Positions 34,521-45,117 of a stretch of 64,000 nt of DNA are shown here, piece after piece. The notes below the pieces were generated by a model. The model ran no database searches. It worked only from the letters and a program-made list of their open reading frames with translations, and was not told the DNA's origin. The stretch is taken from NCBI GenBank assembly GCA_947476625.1, contig CANJRA010000001.1, forward strand, positions 1 to 64,000, written 5' to 3'. Source of the DNA: Fidelibacterota bacterium. Its GTDB lineage: Bacteria; Pseudomonadota; Alphaproteobacteria; Rhodospirillales; Rhodospirillaceae. The translations under genes were made by a program, and so were the position numbers. Position 1 is the stretch's first letter. Each line of letters opens with the position of its first letter.

Positions 34521-35375
34521 TTAGGACGCGGCATCCACCGCCATCGCCGCGCGCAAACTTTCCAGTGCTGCGATGCGTGTCGGCGTATCGCCTTCGGCGG
34601 GATAAATCACATGAGCGGGACGCACGAACTGCGGCGCGGCACGCACCGGGAACAGCTCTTGCTTCGTAATTGAGTCGGCAACAACACGCGCCGGGAAATA
34701 ACCGGCGCCGCCGTGGTCGAGAATATGTCGCAAACCGAGCGCGCCCAAACTGACGTGCAACCCCGGCGCGGCGATGCCCGGAAACTGATCCGAGTGCCAG
34801 GCACTGAAGTCCGGACCCCAATCGACAAAAACATAATCCTGGGCGCTGCAGCCGACATGGTCGGGCTTGGTTGCAGCCATCACCAAGCTTTCGTCCATCA
34901 GTTTCTCGATCTGAAAGCCGGGCCGCGGCTCGGGCGCGTACATCACGGCAAAGTCGAGCATGCCATCGACAAGATGACGCATAAGAGATTCGGGCGTGCC
35001 GACTTCGGCGCGCACGGCGACATTGGGCCGGGCGGTCCGGAAGCGCCCAACCCAACTCAGCAAAATTCTTTCCCACAGACTGAACTGGCCGCCGACGTTG
35101 AGCACGGCGTGCATTTCGGCCGGGAGCGCGATGTCCTGGCGCGCCTGCTGCACAACACGCAGCAACGTGGCGGCATGGGGCTGAAAGCGTTTACCGGCGG
35201 CGGTCAGTGTCACGCCCGACTTACGGCGCACAAACAACGGCTGACCGAGTCGGAGCTCGAGTTCCTTGATACGCGCGCTGACGGTGGATTGGGTGACATT
35301 TAAGGATTCGGCCGCGCGTACAAAACTGCCGACTTCCACCACTTCGCGGAACGTACGGACCTGATCCATATCCAT
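34521..35375 (-). CDS. LysR-family transcriptional regulator
   Basis: A 284-residue LTTR. The N-terminal winged helix is complete (MDMDQVRTFREVVEVGSFVR, then LNVTQSTVSARIKELELRLG, LFVRRKSGVTLTAAG), followed by a periplasmic-binding-like effector domain. The effector is unknown. It converges on pit, 11 bases from the restored pit stop. Upstream lies an AT-rich nested dyad at 35416-35465, a candidate binding site for autoregulation or for a divergent target, but the neighbour on the far side is a broken gene. Confidence 0.93.
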   Translation of the reverse strand: MDMDQVRTFREVVEVGSFVRAAESLNVTQSTVSARIKELELRLGQPLFVRRKSGVTLTAAGKRFQPHAATLLRVVQQARQDIALPAEMHAVLNVGGQFSLWERILLSWVGRFRTARPNVAVRAEVGTPESLMRHLVDGMLDFAVMYAPEPRPGFQIEKLMDESLVMAATKPDHVGCSAQDYVFVDWGPDFSAWHSDQFPGIAAPGLHVSLGALGLRHILDHGGAGYFPARVVADSITKQELFPVRAAPQFVRPAHVIYPAEGDTPTRIAALESLRAAMAVDAAS

Positions 35376-35415
35376 GACATGTGCCCAAAATCGCTAATTG
35401 TTACCGGATGTTATA

Positions 35416-35465
35416 ATATCGAAAAACTCGATTATAGTAACTATAATAATTCGTTTTTCCGATAT
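35416..35465. promoter_or_regulatory. Nested AT-rich dyad upstream of the LysR gene
   Basis: An inner perfect palindrome, ATTATAGT-A-ACTATAAT (35431-35447), sits between outer arms ATATCGAAAAAC (35416-35427) and GTTTTTCCGATAT (35453-35465), which are reverse complements apart from one extra C. LysR boxes are usually a short T-N11-A dyad, so this is larger and more regular than usual. It lies 41-90 bases from the LysR ATG. Confidence 0.55.
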
Positions 35466-35587
35466 GCTGCAGTGCGGTATGTTTAGATTTAGCGAGCCAT
35501 TCCCCAGCCTAGCTGGGATCTCGCGGTGTGGGGCCGGTTGGGGCAGATGCTGCATTGTTGGCTCCTCAGTGTTTTTTCTTCGCGGGC

Positions 35588-35878
35588 TTAACGACGTCCG
35601 CATCCCCTTCGGTTCCGCGTTAGGCCCTGCAAAGCCGTGCCGATCAGCGGAAGGTTAAAGACGCCGTTTTGCTGGAAGATATAGTCGACGGTCTGATCCG
35701 TGGGCGGCGTCGTCTCTTCGACAAAGATGTGTTTGAACCATTGGCGAAAGTGACCCTCGGCCATTTTGTCGATCCGCATTTCGATGTCATATCTATGCGA
35801 AACGCCGGCGTCGTCGTGCCAGATACCCTCGCCGGTATAGAAGCCGACGGCAGAAACTAAAACAGGTTCAGAGGCCAT
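35588..35878 (-). pseudogene. Small hypothetical protein, probably frameshifted at its 3' end
   Basis: A 96-residue frame starting at ATG 35878 (MASEPVLVSAVGFYTGEGIW). Up to residue 85 it has a regular alternating pattern (HRYDIEMRIDKMAEGHFRQW, VDYIFQQNGVFNLP); the last residues LTRNRRGCGRR are out of character. In another frame the sequence reads GTEGDADVVKPAKKKH and stops at 35566, a typical basic C-terminus. A one- or two-base shift near 35610-35620 would join the two. I do not recognise the family. Confidence 0.45.
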
Positions 35879-35924
35879 ATCCCCTCACAATGCTGCACTG
35901 CAATATAATCCATTTTGCTGCACT

Positions 35925-37016
35925 TTATGCTGCAGCAATCTCTGCAGCAAAATGAGTGTTATCAGTGTCTTGGGCCGCCGGCAGGAACCCGACTGCCTGA
36001 TAGACTTCTTTCAAAACCGGCCCGGCGATGTCTTTAGCTTTATCCGCACCGCGCTTTAAGACCCGGTCGATTTCGGCGGGGTCGTCCATCAACCGCTTCA
36101 TTTCGGCGTTGATCGGACCCAGCACCGCAACCGCCGTGTCGGTCAGCTTGGCCTTGAACTGGCTGAATTGCTGGCCGGCCTGTTCGGCGACGGCCTGCTC
36201 CAAGGTCTGGTCGGTGAGCGCAGCATAGATGTTCAAGAGGTTGGCCGCTTCGGCCCGACCCTCGAGGCCCACGACCGAGTCGGGCAGTGCGCCCGAATCG
36301 GTGGTGGCCTTACGCACCTTGCCGGCGATGGTGTCGGCGTCATCGGTCATGTTGATGCGCGAGAAATCCGAGGGATCGGATTTCGACATTTTCTTGGAAC
36401 CGTCGCGTAAGGACATCACGCGTGTGCCCGGTCCGCGAATCACCGGCTCGGGCAAGGGAAAGAGTTCGACGCCGTAGTCGTTGTTGAACTTCTGGGCGAT
36501 GTCGCGGGCCAGTTCGAGATGCTGTTTTTGATCCTCTCCCACGGGCACGTGGGTGGCTTTGTAAACCAGAATGTCGGCGGCCATGAGGTTTGGGTAAACG
36601 TAGAGGCCGGCCGAGGCGGCCTCGCGGTTTTTACCGGCCTTGTCCTTGAATTGGGTCATGCGATTGAGCCAGCCCAAGCGCGCAACACAGTTAAATATCC
36701 ATGCCAGTTCGGCATGGGCAGGCACATGGTTTTGCACAAAGAGCGCGTTGGCAGCGGGATCGATGCCTGCGGCGATCATGCCGGCAGCGACCTCACGCGT
36801 GGTGCGCATCAATTCCTTCGGATCTTGCCACACGGTAATCGCGTGCAGATCGACGATGCAGAACAGACATTCGAAATCTTTCTGCAGCCCCACCCAATTG
36901 CGAATGGCACCAAGATAGTTTCCGAGATGAAGATTACCGGTAGGCTGAATGCCAGAGAGGATGCGGCCGCCTTTTGAAGTGGCCGTCGCCGTTGGCGGTG
37001 TGGACCCGCTGGTCAT
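35925..37016 (-). CDS. trpS: Tryptophanyl-tRNA synthetase
   Basis: A 363-residue class I synthetase. [20 protein letters not shown] contains the HIGH-equivalent HLGN, and [10 protein letters not shown] is the KMSKS loop. [20 protein letters not shown] is also typical. The first 15 residues are an unstructured extension. It is the last gene of the murJ-side run, 100 bases after murJ. The stop lies inside a pair of inverted TTTTGCTGCA / TGCAGCAAAA arms (35913-35922 and 35943-35952) that may act as a terminator. Confidence 0.97.
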   Translation of the reverse strand: MTSGSTPPTATATSKGGRILSGIQPTGNLHLGNYLGAIRNWVGLQKDFECLFCIVDLHAITVWQDPKELMRTTREVAAGMIAAGIDPAANALFVQNHVPAHAELAWIFNCVARLGWLNRMTQFKDKAGKNREAASAGLYVYPNLMAADILVYKATHVPVGEDQKQHLELARDIAQKFNNDYGVELFPLPEPVIRGPGTRVMSLRDGSKKMSKSDPSDFSRINMTDDADTIAGKVRKATTDSGALPDSVVGLEGRAEAANLLNIYAALTDQTLEQAVAEQAGQQFSQFKAKLTDTAVAVLGPINAEMKRLMDDPAEIDRVLKRGADKAKDIAGPVLKEVYQAVGFLPAAQDTDNTHFAAEIAAA

Positions 37017-37116
37017 GGGAGATAATCCCTATACGTGTTGAAAGGTGTGTTTGGAGGCACCCGTAGACCATCACCGATGATGGACGCCGACGTGGTAACG
37101 CAGGCCTAGAAAAGCG

Positions 37117-38733
37117 TCAAGGCGCGCGCTTGCGGCGGAAAGAATCGAGGTCGCTGCGCTGGGCGCCGCCCAACAAAAGGACACTCGCGGTAAAGACCAA
37201 GCCGCCGCCCCCGATCAAAGCAAACAAAGCCGCGATGCGCGTAAAGTTGTCGCCCGACGCAACATCGGGAAGACCGAAGAGTGCCCAGGAGAATTTATCC
37301 ACCAGCAGGACTCCGCCCCAGAGCGCCGCCATCATGATGAGCGTGGACAGCAGAACGCGCGGTATACGACGCTTAAGCCGCCCATCAGGCACCAGATGCC
37401 CGCGCCGGTGAAGCACGACGCTGAGGATGATCGCGTTCAGCCAGGCCGAGATCGACGTGCCGAGCGCGATGCCGACATGGCCCAGAAACGGCATGAAGGC
37501 GACATTGAGCGCGATATTCACAACCAACGCCGCAGCCGAAGCCTTCACCGGCGTTTTGGTATCGTGGCGACCAAAGAAGCCCGGCGTCAGCGCTTTGTTG
37601 AGCACATAGGCCGGCAGACCAAACGAAAAGGCGAGCAGCGCAGCCGCGACGGCGACGCGGTCTTCCGGCGTGAAGGCGCCATGCTCGAATAACGTCGATG
37701 TAATGGGCCCGGCGAGAATCGCGATGCCGCCCGTTGCCGGCAGCGTTAGTAATAAACTGATTTCGATAGCGCGGTTTTGATTGGCGATCGCTCCAGCTTC
37801 GTTGCCGGCTTGAATTTGGCGGGTCAGTAACGGCAAAAGCGCGACACCGATCGCCACGCCGAAAATACCGACCGGCAGCAAATTGACGCGGTCGGCATAG
37901 TTGATCCACGACACCGCGCCTTCGCCCGCCAACGTGGCGATCATTTTATTGACGACCAGATTGATCTGATAGATGCCCGCGCCAAAGGCCACCGGCAACA
38001 TCCGCACCAGCAGAAGCTTTACATCGGGCGTGAGGCGCGGCCGCCTTAACGTGAAGCGCATGCCCATGCGCCGACACTCGAACCACAGCCAAAGGAATTG
38101 CAGGATGCCGGCGGCAAAAACACCCCATGAAAGATAGATCGCGCGGTCGCCGTCGAGGCCGACACCGATTAATAACGCCGCGACCAATGTCACATTCAGC
38201 AGCACCGGCGTCACCGCGGCGGCGGCATAACGGTGGAAGGCGTTGAGCACGCCCGATTGGAGCATCGTCAATGACACAAAGAAAAGGTAGGGAAAGGCGA
38301 TCCGCCCCAGCTCGGCGGTGCGTTCTATCTGCCCCGGCAAATTTACAAAGCCCGGCGCCATGGCATAGATCACAGCCGGCATGATCAAAATCATGAGAGC
38401 CGAAAACACCAACAGCACGCTGCTGAGCACGGCGAAAGATTCATCGGCGAATTGCTTGGCTTTTTCCGGTCCGTCCCGTTCCAGGCGCTGCGCAAAGATC
38501 GGTACAAATCCAGCCGAGAACGCACCTTCGGCAAAAAGACTGCGGAAAAGATTAGGGAGCTGGAAGGCGACAAAAAAAGCGTCGGAGACCGCACCCGCGC
38601 CCAAGTACGTCGCGGTAAGAATCTCGCGCGCAAAGCCGGTAATCCGGCTCAGCATCGTGTAGCCGCCGACGGTCGCAAAGGCGCGGAATAGCGACGGTGC
38701 CGGTGGATGCGCCTGTGGATCGAGTGCGGACAT
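37117..38733 (-). CDS. murJ: Lipid II flippase MurJ
   Basis: A 538-residue MOP-superfamily flippase with about fourteen helices. TMLSRITGFAREILTATYLG at residues about 25-45, FFVAFQLPNLFRSLFAEGAFSAGFVP just after, and the later EHGAFTPEDR are MurJ hallmarks; the arginines in RITGFAR and NLFR are among those needed for function. It moves lipid II across the inner membrane for peptidoglycan synthesis. It follows glnD by 56 bases, an arrangement common in alphaproteobacteria. Confidence 0.96.
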   Translation of the reverse strand: MSALDPQAHPPAPSLFRAFATVGGYTMLSRITGFAREILTATYLGAGAVSDAFFVAFQLPNLFRSLFAEGAFSAGFVPIFAQRLERDGPEKAKQFADESFAVLSSVLLVFSALMILIMPAVIYAMAPGFVNLPGQIERTAELGRIAFPYLFFVSLTMLQSGVLNAFHRYAAAAVTPVLLNVTLVAALLIGVGLDGDRAIYLSWGVFAAGILQFLWLWFECRRMGMRFTLRRPRLTPDVKLLLVRMLPVAFGAGIYQINLVVNKMIATLAGEGAVSWINYADRVNLLPVGIFGVAIGVALLPLLTRQIQAGNEAGAIANQNRAIEISLLLTLPATGGIAILAGPITSTLFEHGAFTPEDRVAVAAALLAFSFGLPAYVLNKALTPGFFGRHDTKTPVKASAAALVVNIALNVAFMPFLGHVGIALGTSISAWLNAIILSVVLHRRGHLVPDGRLKRRIPRVLLSTLIMMAALWGGVLLVDKFSWALFGLPDVASGDNFTRIAALFALIGGGGLVFTASVLLLGGAQRSDLDSFRRKRAP

Positions 38734-38789
38734 AGGTGAGGTTTACCGTATCCGGCGTGCGCTGTGAATCCCGTGAAATGGCGTGTCGG

Positions 38790-41576
38790 TTATTCTGCCG
38801 CAGTAGAGCGGGGCTTTGCGCGCCGTTCGGAACGGGTAACCGAGACGGCATCGGCTGTGACGCCGATAGCCTTGCCGAGACCTTCGCGGATTTGACGGAT
38901 TTTGGTCTCGTGTTCGATTTTCATACCGAAGACGTCTTTGACGTAAAACACGTCGACCACGCGTTCGCCGTACGTCGAGATGTGGGCCGAGAAAATTTGT
39001 AGGCCCAAATCGGTGATCGCCTTGGTGACATCCGACAAGAAGCCGGGACGGTCATGGCCGTTAACCTCGATAACACTGCACACTTTCGAGGCCGTGTTAT
39101 CGATGATGACACGCGGCGGCACTTCGAGCGCTTTGACGCGGGATGGCAGGCGGGAGCCGGCTTTGGGCAGTTCTTGGTTCAACCTCAAACGGCCTTCCAG
39201 CGCGGACACAATGCGGGTTTTGATACGGGCGAAGCGGTTTTCAGGGACGGCGTGGCCTTCAAAGGCCTGCAACGAGAAGGTATCGAGCGCCATGCTGTTG
39301 GAGAGCGTCAGAATATTGGCATCCACAACCGAGACGCCCGCCAACGCCAGGGCCCCGGCAATCTTGGCGAAGAGGCCCGGGTGATCGGGCGTGTAGATCA
39401 CCATGTGGGTGGCATCACGGTAGGTGTCGATGGTGAAGTCGACGGCGATTTTCTCGCCCACTTCTTCCGCCGCCCGCATGAAATGCGCGAGCCGCTCTTG
39501 GGTATCGGTATCGTTCGAGAGCCAAAAAGCCGGCGAACTTAAGCCCAGCATTTGATCGCACATAACCTGCGGCCAATCGGTCAGGCGTTCGCCGAGCACG
39601 GTCTTGGCAGCATGAACGCGCGCATCAATACCGGCCGCCGCTTGGCCGCCGCGAATGTAATGATCCGTCCGCTCGTAAAGATCGCGCAGCAGCGTGCCTT
39701 TCCAGGTGTTCCAGACGTTGGGGCCGACCGCGCGAATGTCTGTGCAGGTCAGCACCAAAAGCAGCTTGAGGCGCTCCGGCGACTGCACAACTTCAGCGAA
39801 CTTGGCGATGGTCTGCGGATCATCGAGATCGCGCTTAAAGGCTGTGTTGCTCATCATCAAATGGTTTTTCACCAACCAGCTCACGGTTTCGGTTTCTTCC
39901 GCCGTGAGGCCAAGACGCGGGCAGAGTTCGAACGCGACGGCGGCACCTAAGTCCGAGTGATCGCCGCCGCGGCCTTTGGCGATGTCATGCAACAGCACCG
40001 CGACATAGAGCGCGCGCCGGGACTGAACTTTGAGGATCACCTCGGAGGAGACCGGCAATTGTTCTTTGAGTTTGCCTTGCTCGATACGGCTGAGGATTCC
40101 AATCGCACGTATGGTGTGCTCATCGGTCGTATACGCGTGATACATATCGTACTGCATCTGCGCTACGACACGGCCGAAATCGGGAATGAAGCGACCGAAG
40201 ACGCCGCATTCGCTCATCAGGCGCAGCGTCGCCTCTGAGCCCTTGGGCGAGGTCAATATATCCATGAAAACGCGGTTGGCTTCGGGATCCTTGCGCAAGC
40301 TGGAGATACGTCGCGCATGATTTGAAATGAAGCGCAGCGTCTTGGGCTGAAAATCCAACCCATGATCCAATGCCACTTTGAAAATGCTCAAGAGCTTCAC
40401 CGGATCTTTGGTGAAGACCCCGCCGTCCTTCACGCCAATACGGCCGCGTTCGACCGTGAAGCCGTCGATGGTACGCCGCCTGAGAGCAACCGGCAGCCGG
40501 AACAGGGTTTTTTCGCGGCCGCTTTCTTCCAGCAACGTGCAGAAGATGCGCGTGAGATCGCCAACGTCGCGCGCGACCAGGAAGTAGTGCTTCATAAAGC
40601 GCTCGACTGCGGTAGCGCCTGCGCGGTCGACATATCCGAGGCGCGGCGCGATATCGCGCTGCAGATCGAATGTCAGGCGATTGTCGACCCGGCCTGTGAC
40701 GTAGTGGATGTGGCAACGCACGGTCGATAGAAAGTCATGCGCCTTGATAAAGCGCGCGGCGGCTTCGTCATCAATAATGCCTTGGTCGGCGAGCTTGCGC
40801 ACATCCGAAACGCCGTACATATACCGCGCAATCCAATACAACGTGTGGAGATCGCGCAGTCCGCCTTTGTCTTCCTTAACGTTGGGCTCGAGGCGATAAC
40901 GTGAATCTCCGAGCTTGGCGTGGCGCTCATCACGTTCGGCCAATTTAGATTGCACAAACTGTGCGGCGGTGCCTTTGACGATCTCTTTTTTGAAACGCGA
41001 GATCAGTTCCGCCGCCAAATCCTGGTCGCCCCAGATCCAGCGCGCATCCAAAAGCGTGGTACGAATTGTCATGTCGGATTTGGCGTGCGTGATGTTCTCG
41101 TTCACCGAGCGCACGGCGTGGCCGACCTTAATGCCGAGATCCCACAGCAGATAGAGCATGAACTCGACGAGCTGTTCGGAAAACGGCGTGGGCTTGTAGG
41201 GCAGAAGAAATAGCAAATCGACATCGGACAGCGGCGCCAGTTCGCCGCGACCATACCCGCCGATGGCGACGATGCTGATGCGCTCGCCGGTCGTCGGTGC
41301 GCCGCGGCGAATAAAATGCGCCGTCGCCGCGTCGAATAAAATGCGGATCACTTGATCCATTAAGTAGCTATGCGCGCGGACGGTTTCGTCACCGCTGGAT
41401 TTGCCGGCTTCGAACCGTTCGCGGATAACAGCAAACCCGGCCTTGTAGGCGGCCTTGATGCCTTCCAGAAGATAGTCGCGCTTATCGGCATCGCCGTTTT
41501 CGGAGGCAATAGCGACCAAGTCCGCAGCAATCTGGCGGCGGTCGATAATCTGACGCGGCTGAAAAATGGCGTTCAC
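38790..41576 (-). CDS. glnD: Bifunctional uridylyltransferase / uridylyl-removing enzyme
   Basis: A 928-residue nitrogen sensor that uridylylates PII proteins when glutamine is low and reverses this when it is high. The nucleotidyltransferase motif GGYGRGELAPLSDVDLLFL is near residue 110, the HD-domain motif HDIAKGRGGDHSDLG in the middle third, and two C-terminal ACT domains (DHPGLFAKIAGALALAG and DRPGFLSDVTKAITDLG) bind glutamine. All four domains are intact. It lies 12 bases downstream of a small membrane gene in the mutS-side run. Confidence 0.97.
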   Translation of the reverse strand: MNAIFQPRQIIDRRQIAADLVAIASENGDADKRDYLLEGIKAAYKAGFAVIRERFEAGKSSGDETVRAHSYLMDQVIRILFDAATAHFIRRGAPTTGERISIVAIGGYGRGELAPLSDVDLLFLLPYKPTPFSEQLVEFMLYLLWDLGIKVGHAVRSVNENITHAKSDMTIRTTLLDARWIWGDQDLAAELISRFKKEIVKGTAAQFVQSKLAERDERHAKLGDSRYRLEPNVKEDKGGLRDLHTLYWIARYMYGVSDVRKLADQGIIDDEAAARFIKAHDFLSTVRCHIHYVTGRVDNRLTFDLQRDIAPRLGYVDRAGATAVERFMKHYFLVARDVGDLTRIFCTLLEESGREKTLFRLPVALRRRTIDGFTVERGRIGVKDGGVFTKDPVKLLSIFKVALDHGLDFQPKTLRFISNHARRISSLRKDPEANRVFMDILTSPKGSEATLRLMSECGVFGRFIPDFGRVVAQMQYDMYHAYTTDEHTIRAIGILSRIEQGKLKEQLPVSSEVILKVQSRRALYVAVLLHDIAKGRGGDHSDLGAAVAFELCPRLGLTAEETETVSWLVKNHLMMSNTAFKRDLDDPQTIAKFAEVVQSPERLKLLLVLTCTDIRAVGPNVWNTWKGTLLRDLYERTDHYIRGGQAAAGIDARVHAAKTVLGERLTDWPQVMCDQMLGLSSPAFWLSNDTDTQERLAHFMRAAEEVGEKIAVDFTIDTYRDATHMVIYTPDHPGLFAKIAGALALAGVSVVDANILTLSNSMALDTFSLQAFEGHAVPENRFARIKTRIVSALEGRLRLNQELPKAGSRLPSRVKALEVPPRVIIDNTASKVCSVIEVNGHDRPGFLSDVTKAITDLGLQIFSAHISTYGERVVDVFYVKDVFGMKIEHETKIRQIREGLGKAIGVTADAVSVTRSERRAKPRSTAAE

Positions 41577-41588
41577 GGGAGAACCGAA

Positions 41589-42017
41589 TTACCTAACTTT
41601 GAAACCCTGCTGACGCGCTTGATCATCGGGCACGTGAATCACACGCTCTTTGACCGGCTGGGTGATAAGACCGGGTTTGAGCGCGGGTGGCGACAGCGGT
41701 GATGTAGCCGCCATCATGGAAGGTGCGGCGGCGTTCGGCATCACGCGCGAAAGATTGTCGATGGCAAAACGCGACTTTACGCGCGCGCTGACGACGGCCA
41801 GCAGTTCGATGATTTTGGCCTGGGCGACAAAAATCAGCGCCAGGAGGAAAGCGCCGACTGCGCCCGCCATGGCGTAAGTCTCGTTCACCCACGTGTAGGT
41901 CGAGAACGCCAACATGCCTGAAATCGCCGCACCGATGAGGCATAGGATGCCCATGCCGGAAAGAATGCGCGCCAGTGCCGGGATATCCGGTTTGTCGGGA
42001 TCGACGTCGAAAACCAT
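41589..42017 (-). CDS. Two-helix membrane protein between mutS and glnD
   Basis: A 142-residue protein with two membrane helices (about residues 20-40, MGILCLIGAAISGMLAF, and 50-70, AVGAFLLALIFVAQAK) and a soluble C-terminus with low-complexity proline and alanine. I do not recognise a named family. Its ATG is 88 bases from the mutS stop and its stop 12 bases from the glnD ATG, so it belongs to the same transcript. Confidence 0.75.
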   Translation of the reverse strand: MVFDVDPDKPDIPALARILSGMGILCLIGAAISGMLAFSTYTWVNETYAMAGAVGAFLLALIFVAQAKIIELLAVVSARVKSRFAIDNLSRVMPNAAAPSMMAATSPLSPPALKPGLITQPVKERVIHVPDDQARQQGFKVR

Positions 42018-42105
42018 GCGCCACCTCTCCAGTGAACCCCGCTTATATATGGTTATATATGGGGTCGGCCGCGTGATCGGCCATTATAGCAGATATCGAC
42101 CCTAT

Positions 42106-44871
42106 TTAGGACCGTTCTGCCAGCAACGCTTTGAGCCGGTATAACGTTTCGAGAGCCTCCCGCGGGCTTAAGGTATCGGGCGTAAGTCCGGCCAGCGCGG
42201 CCTCGGCCGGTGACGGGCCTTTTGCTGCAGTGCCGCTTTTGGGGCGGTTTTGGGCAGCAAACAACGGCAAATCCTCGGCGAGTTTGGTGGCGGCACTGGC
42301 CTGGTCACCCGTTTCGAGAATCGCCAAAACCTCTTCGGCACGGCCTACCACGGCCGCCGGCAGGCCTGCCAGCCGTCCGACATGGATCCCGTAGGAACGA
42401 TCTGCCGCACCGGGCGCAACCTCGTGCAGAAATACGACGTCACCCTGCCACTCCTTGACGCGCATCGTATGCGGCGCGAGTTGACCGAGGCGCGCGGCAA
42501 GGCCCGTGAGTTCGTGATAGTGGGTCGCGAAAAGCGCGCGGCAGCCGTTGACGTCGTGGAGGTATTCAAGGCTTGCCCAGGCGATCGAAAGGCCGTCGAA
42601 CGTTGCCGTGCCGCGACCGATTTCATCGAGGATCACAAAGGATCGCGCGGTGGCCTGATTGAGGATGGCGGCAGTCTCGACCATCTCGACCATGAACGTC
42701 GAGCGCCCGCGCGCGAGGTCATCGGCTGCGCCGACGCGGCTGAACAGGCGGTCGATGATGCCGATGTGCGCGGCCGCTGCCGGAACATACGAGCCCATCT
42801 GCGCCATCAATGCGACCAGCGCATTCTGACGCAAGAACGTACTCTTGCCCGCCATGTTGGGGCCGGTAATAAGCCATAGCCGTCCATTGCCGTCGTGTGC
42901 AGCGGTGGCATTCAAGTTGCAGCCGTTAGCGACAAAAGAATCGCCGGTGACTTTAAGAACCCGTTCCACAACCGGGTGCCGACCGCCGGTAATTTCAAAA
43001 GCCGTGCTGTTGTCGACAACAGGGCGCACGTAGTCGCACTCCACGGCAAGATGCGCGAGACTTGCGGTAACATCGAGCGAAGCCATGGCGGCGGCAGCGG
43101 TCGCAATTTCACCGGCGTGAATTAAAAGATCGCTGACGAGATCGGCGAAGAGATTGAGTTCAAGCGCGAGCGCTTTGTCGGCGGCGGAACGAATGCGTTC
43201 TTCCAGATCCGATAATTCCACCGTCGTAAAGCGCATGGCGTTGGCCATGCTTTGGCGATGCATGAAGATGCTCGCGGCTCCGCCGCTCCGGGTCTCTTCC
43301 ATCAATTTCTCACCGGGTTTAACCGGCATTTCGATGTAGTAGCCGAGTACGTTGTTGTGGCGGATCTTCAGAACCGAGATGCCGCTGGCTTTGATATATT
43401 TTTGCTGCAAGCCCGCGATGAGCTTGCGGCTCTCATCGCGCAACGCCCGCAGTTCATCGAGGGTTGTGTCATAGCCGCTTGCGATGAACCCGCCGTCGCG
43501 CGCTAACAGCGGTAATTCAGGCGAAAGTGCGCGTGTCAGGCGTTCGACCAAGGCATCATGATGACCCAGTGCTATAAGGGCTTGCGCCACATCTGGCGGC
43601 GGCGGCAACAAGCCTTTGGCGAGATCGTTGACGGCGGCGCGCAGTACCGGACCTTGTAGAAGACCGTCGCGCACGGCAGCCAGATCGCGCGGGCCGCCGC
43701 GCCCTAAAGTGATACGCGACAGCGCGCGCTCGACATCGGGACATGCCGACAACGCCGCGCGCACCCTTTCGCGCGCGGGCGCAGCGCCGACAAAAAACGC
43801 GATCGCATCGAAGCGGGCGTTGATCGCAGCAGGATCCGTCAGCGGCGCGGCGAGACGCGCCGCCAGCAGCCGCGCGCCTGCCCCCGTGACCGTGCGATCC
43901 ATCACGTTCAAGAGACTGCCGTGCTTCTCGCCGCTCAGCGTTTGCGTGAGCTCAAGATTGCGACGCGTGGCAGCGTCGATTTCCATGAGCGCCCCTTGCG
44001 CAAGGCGCTGCGGAATGCGCAGGCGCGGCAACTTGCCTTTTTGCGTCAGCTCGACGTAATCGACCAACACACCAGCAGCGGCAGCTTCCGCACGGCTGAA
44101 CATGCCGAAGGCATCGAGCGTACCGACGTTGTAAAGTTTCTCCAAACGCTTGCGCGCGTTGTCGGAATCAAAACGCGGCGTCGCTAATGGACTGAACACG
44201 GATTTCCAAGGCGCAAGATTTTCCATCATCTCGGTATCTTGCAACAAGCGCTCGGGCAGCAGCAGTTCGCCGGGGTTCAATCGTGCGAGAGCGGCGGCAA
44301 TGCCCGTCTTGTTAAGGGGTTGCACTTGGAAGTCGCCGGTCGAGACGTCGAGCCATGCCAAGCCGAATTCATTTTGCGCATCGCTTTTGATGTGGGCCAA
44401 GGCCGCGAGATAGTTGTGTGTGCGCGCATCGAGCAAGGCGTCTTCGGTCAGGGTGCCCGGCGTGATCAGGCGCACGACGTCGCGTTTGACGACCGATTTG
44501 GAGCCGCGCTTCTTGGCTTCCGCCGGATCTTCCATCTGTTCGCACACGGCGACCTTGAAGCCGCTGCGGATCAGGCGGGAGAGATAGTTCTCGTGGGAAT
44601 GCACCGGGACACCGCACATGGGAATGTCTTCGCCCAGGTGCTTGCCGCGTTTGGTGAGCGCGATATCGAGCGCCTGAGAGGCCCGCACCGCATCGTCGAA
44701 GAACAGCTCGTAGAAGTCCCCCATGCGGTAGAACAACAGGGCATCCGGGTATCCGGCTTTGACGACCAGATATTGCGCCATCATGGGGGTGGCGTCGGCC
44801 GGAACCGTCACCGATACCGGTTCAGCCGTGTCGGGGCCTAAAGGGCGGTTATCGGTTGTCTCATCCGGCAC
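42106..44871 (-). CDS. mutS: DNA mismatch repair protein MutS
   Basis: A 921-residue mismatch-binding ATPase. The N-terminal [12 protein letters not shown] carries the Phe-x-Glu that inserts at a mismatch. The ATPase has Walker [15 protein letters not shown], Walker [18 protein letters not shown], and a FATHYHELT switch. Length and domain order are normal for an alphaproteobacterium. It starts the run mutS, small membrane gene, glnD, murJ, trpS, divergent from maeB with a gap of about 245 bases. Confidence 0.97.
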   Translation of the reverse strand: MPDETTDNRPLGPDTAEPVSVTVPADATPMMAQYLVVKAGYPDALLFYRMGDFYELFFDDAVRASQALDIALTKRGKHLGEDIPMCGVPVHSHENYLSRLIRSGFKVAVCEQMEDPAEAKKRGSKSVVKRDVVRLITPGTLTEDALLDARTHNYLAALAHIKSDAQNEFGLAWLDVSTGDFQVQPLNKTGIAAALARLNPGELLLPERLLQDTEMMENLAPWKSVFSPLATPRFDSDNARKRLEKLYNVGTLDAFGMFSRAEAAAAGVLVDYVELTQKGKLPRLRIPQRLAQGALMEIDAATRRNLELTQTLSGEKHGSLLNVMDRTVTGAGARLLAARLAAPLTDPAAINARFDAIAFFVGAAPARERVRAALSACPDVERALSRITLGRGGPRDLAAVRDGLLQGPVLRAAVNDLAKGLLPPPPDVAQALIALGHHDALVERLTRALSPELPLLARDGGFIASGYDTTLDELRALRDESRKLIAGLQQKYIKASGISVLKIRHNNVLGYYIEMPVKPGEKLMEETRSGGAASIFMHRQSMANAMRFTTVELSDLEERIRSAADKALALELNLFADLVSDLLIHAGEIATAAAAMASLDVTASLAHLAVECDYVRPVVDNSTAFEITGGRHPVVERVLKVTGDSFVANGCNLNATAAHDGNGRLWLITGPNMAGKSTFLRQNALVALMAQMGSYVPAAAAHIGIIDRLFSRVGAADDLARGRSTFMVEMVETAAILNQATARSFVILDEIGRGTATFDGLSIAWASLEYLHDVNGCRALFATHYHELTGLAARLGQLAPHTMRVKEWQGDVVFLHEVAPGAADRSYGIHVGRLAGLPAAVVGRAEEVLAILETGDQASAATKLAEDLPLFAAQNRPKSGTAAKGPSPAEAALAGLTPDTLSPREALETLYRLKALLAERS

Positions 44872-45117
44872 GAAATTTTCTTCCGCTGAATATGGAAAGC
44901 GCCGGGAGACTATACCACCCGGGGTGTCGGAGGGAGGGGCCCCGACGACGCACTAAAAGAATTTCACAACGGCGGTAGAAGAGCCTGTGAAAGTTGAGTA
45001 ATTTCCGCCAAGCGGTTCTTTGCATGGGGGTTAGCCTGCGGCACAATGGGAGTTATACACAATCAGGAAAGCGCCCCGGACCCACTGTCGTCCGAGGGAC
45101 TGCTTTGGCAGGGACGC

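Noticed and set aside
34510-34673. C-terminal tail of pit as sequenced
   Set aside because: The tail is antisense to the LysR gene and unlike any Pit protein; the expected end is in the next frame at 34509.
35913-35952. TTTTGCTGCA inverted arms as a strong trpS terminator
   Set aside because: The 20-base loop is large and no T run follows on the minus strand, so I mention it only as possible.
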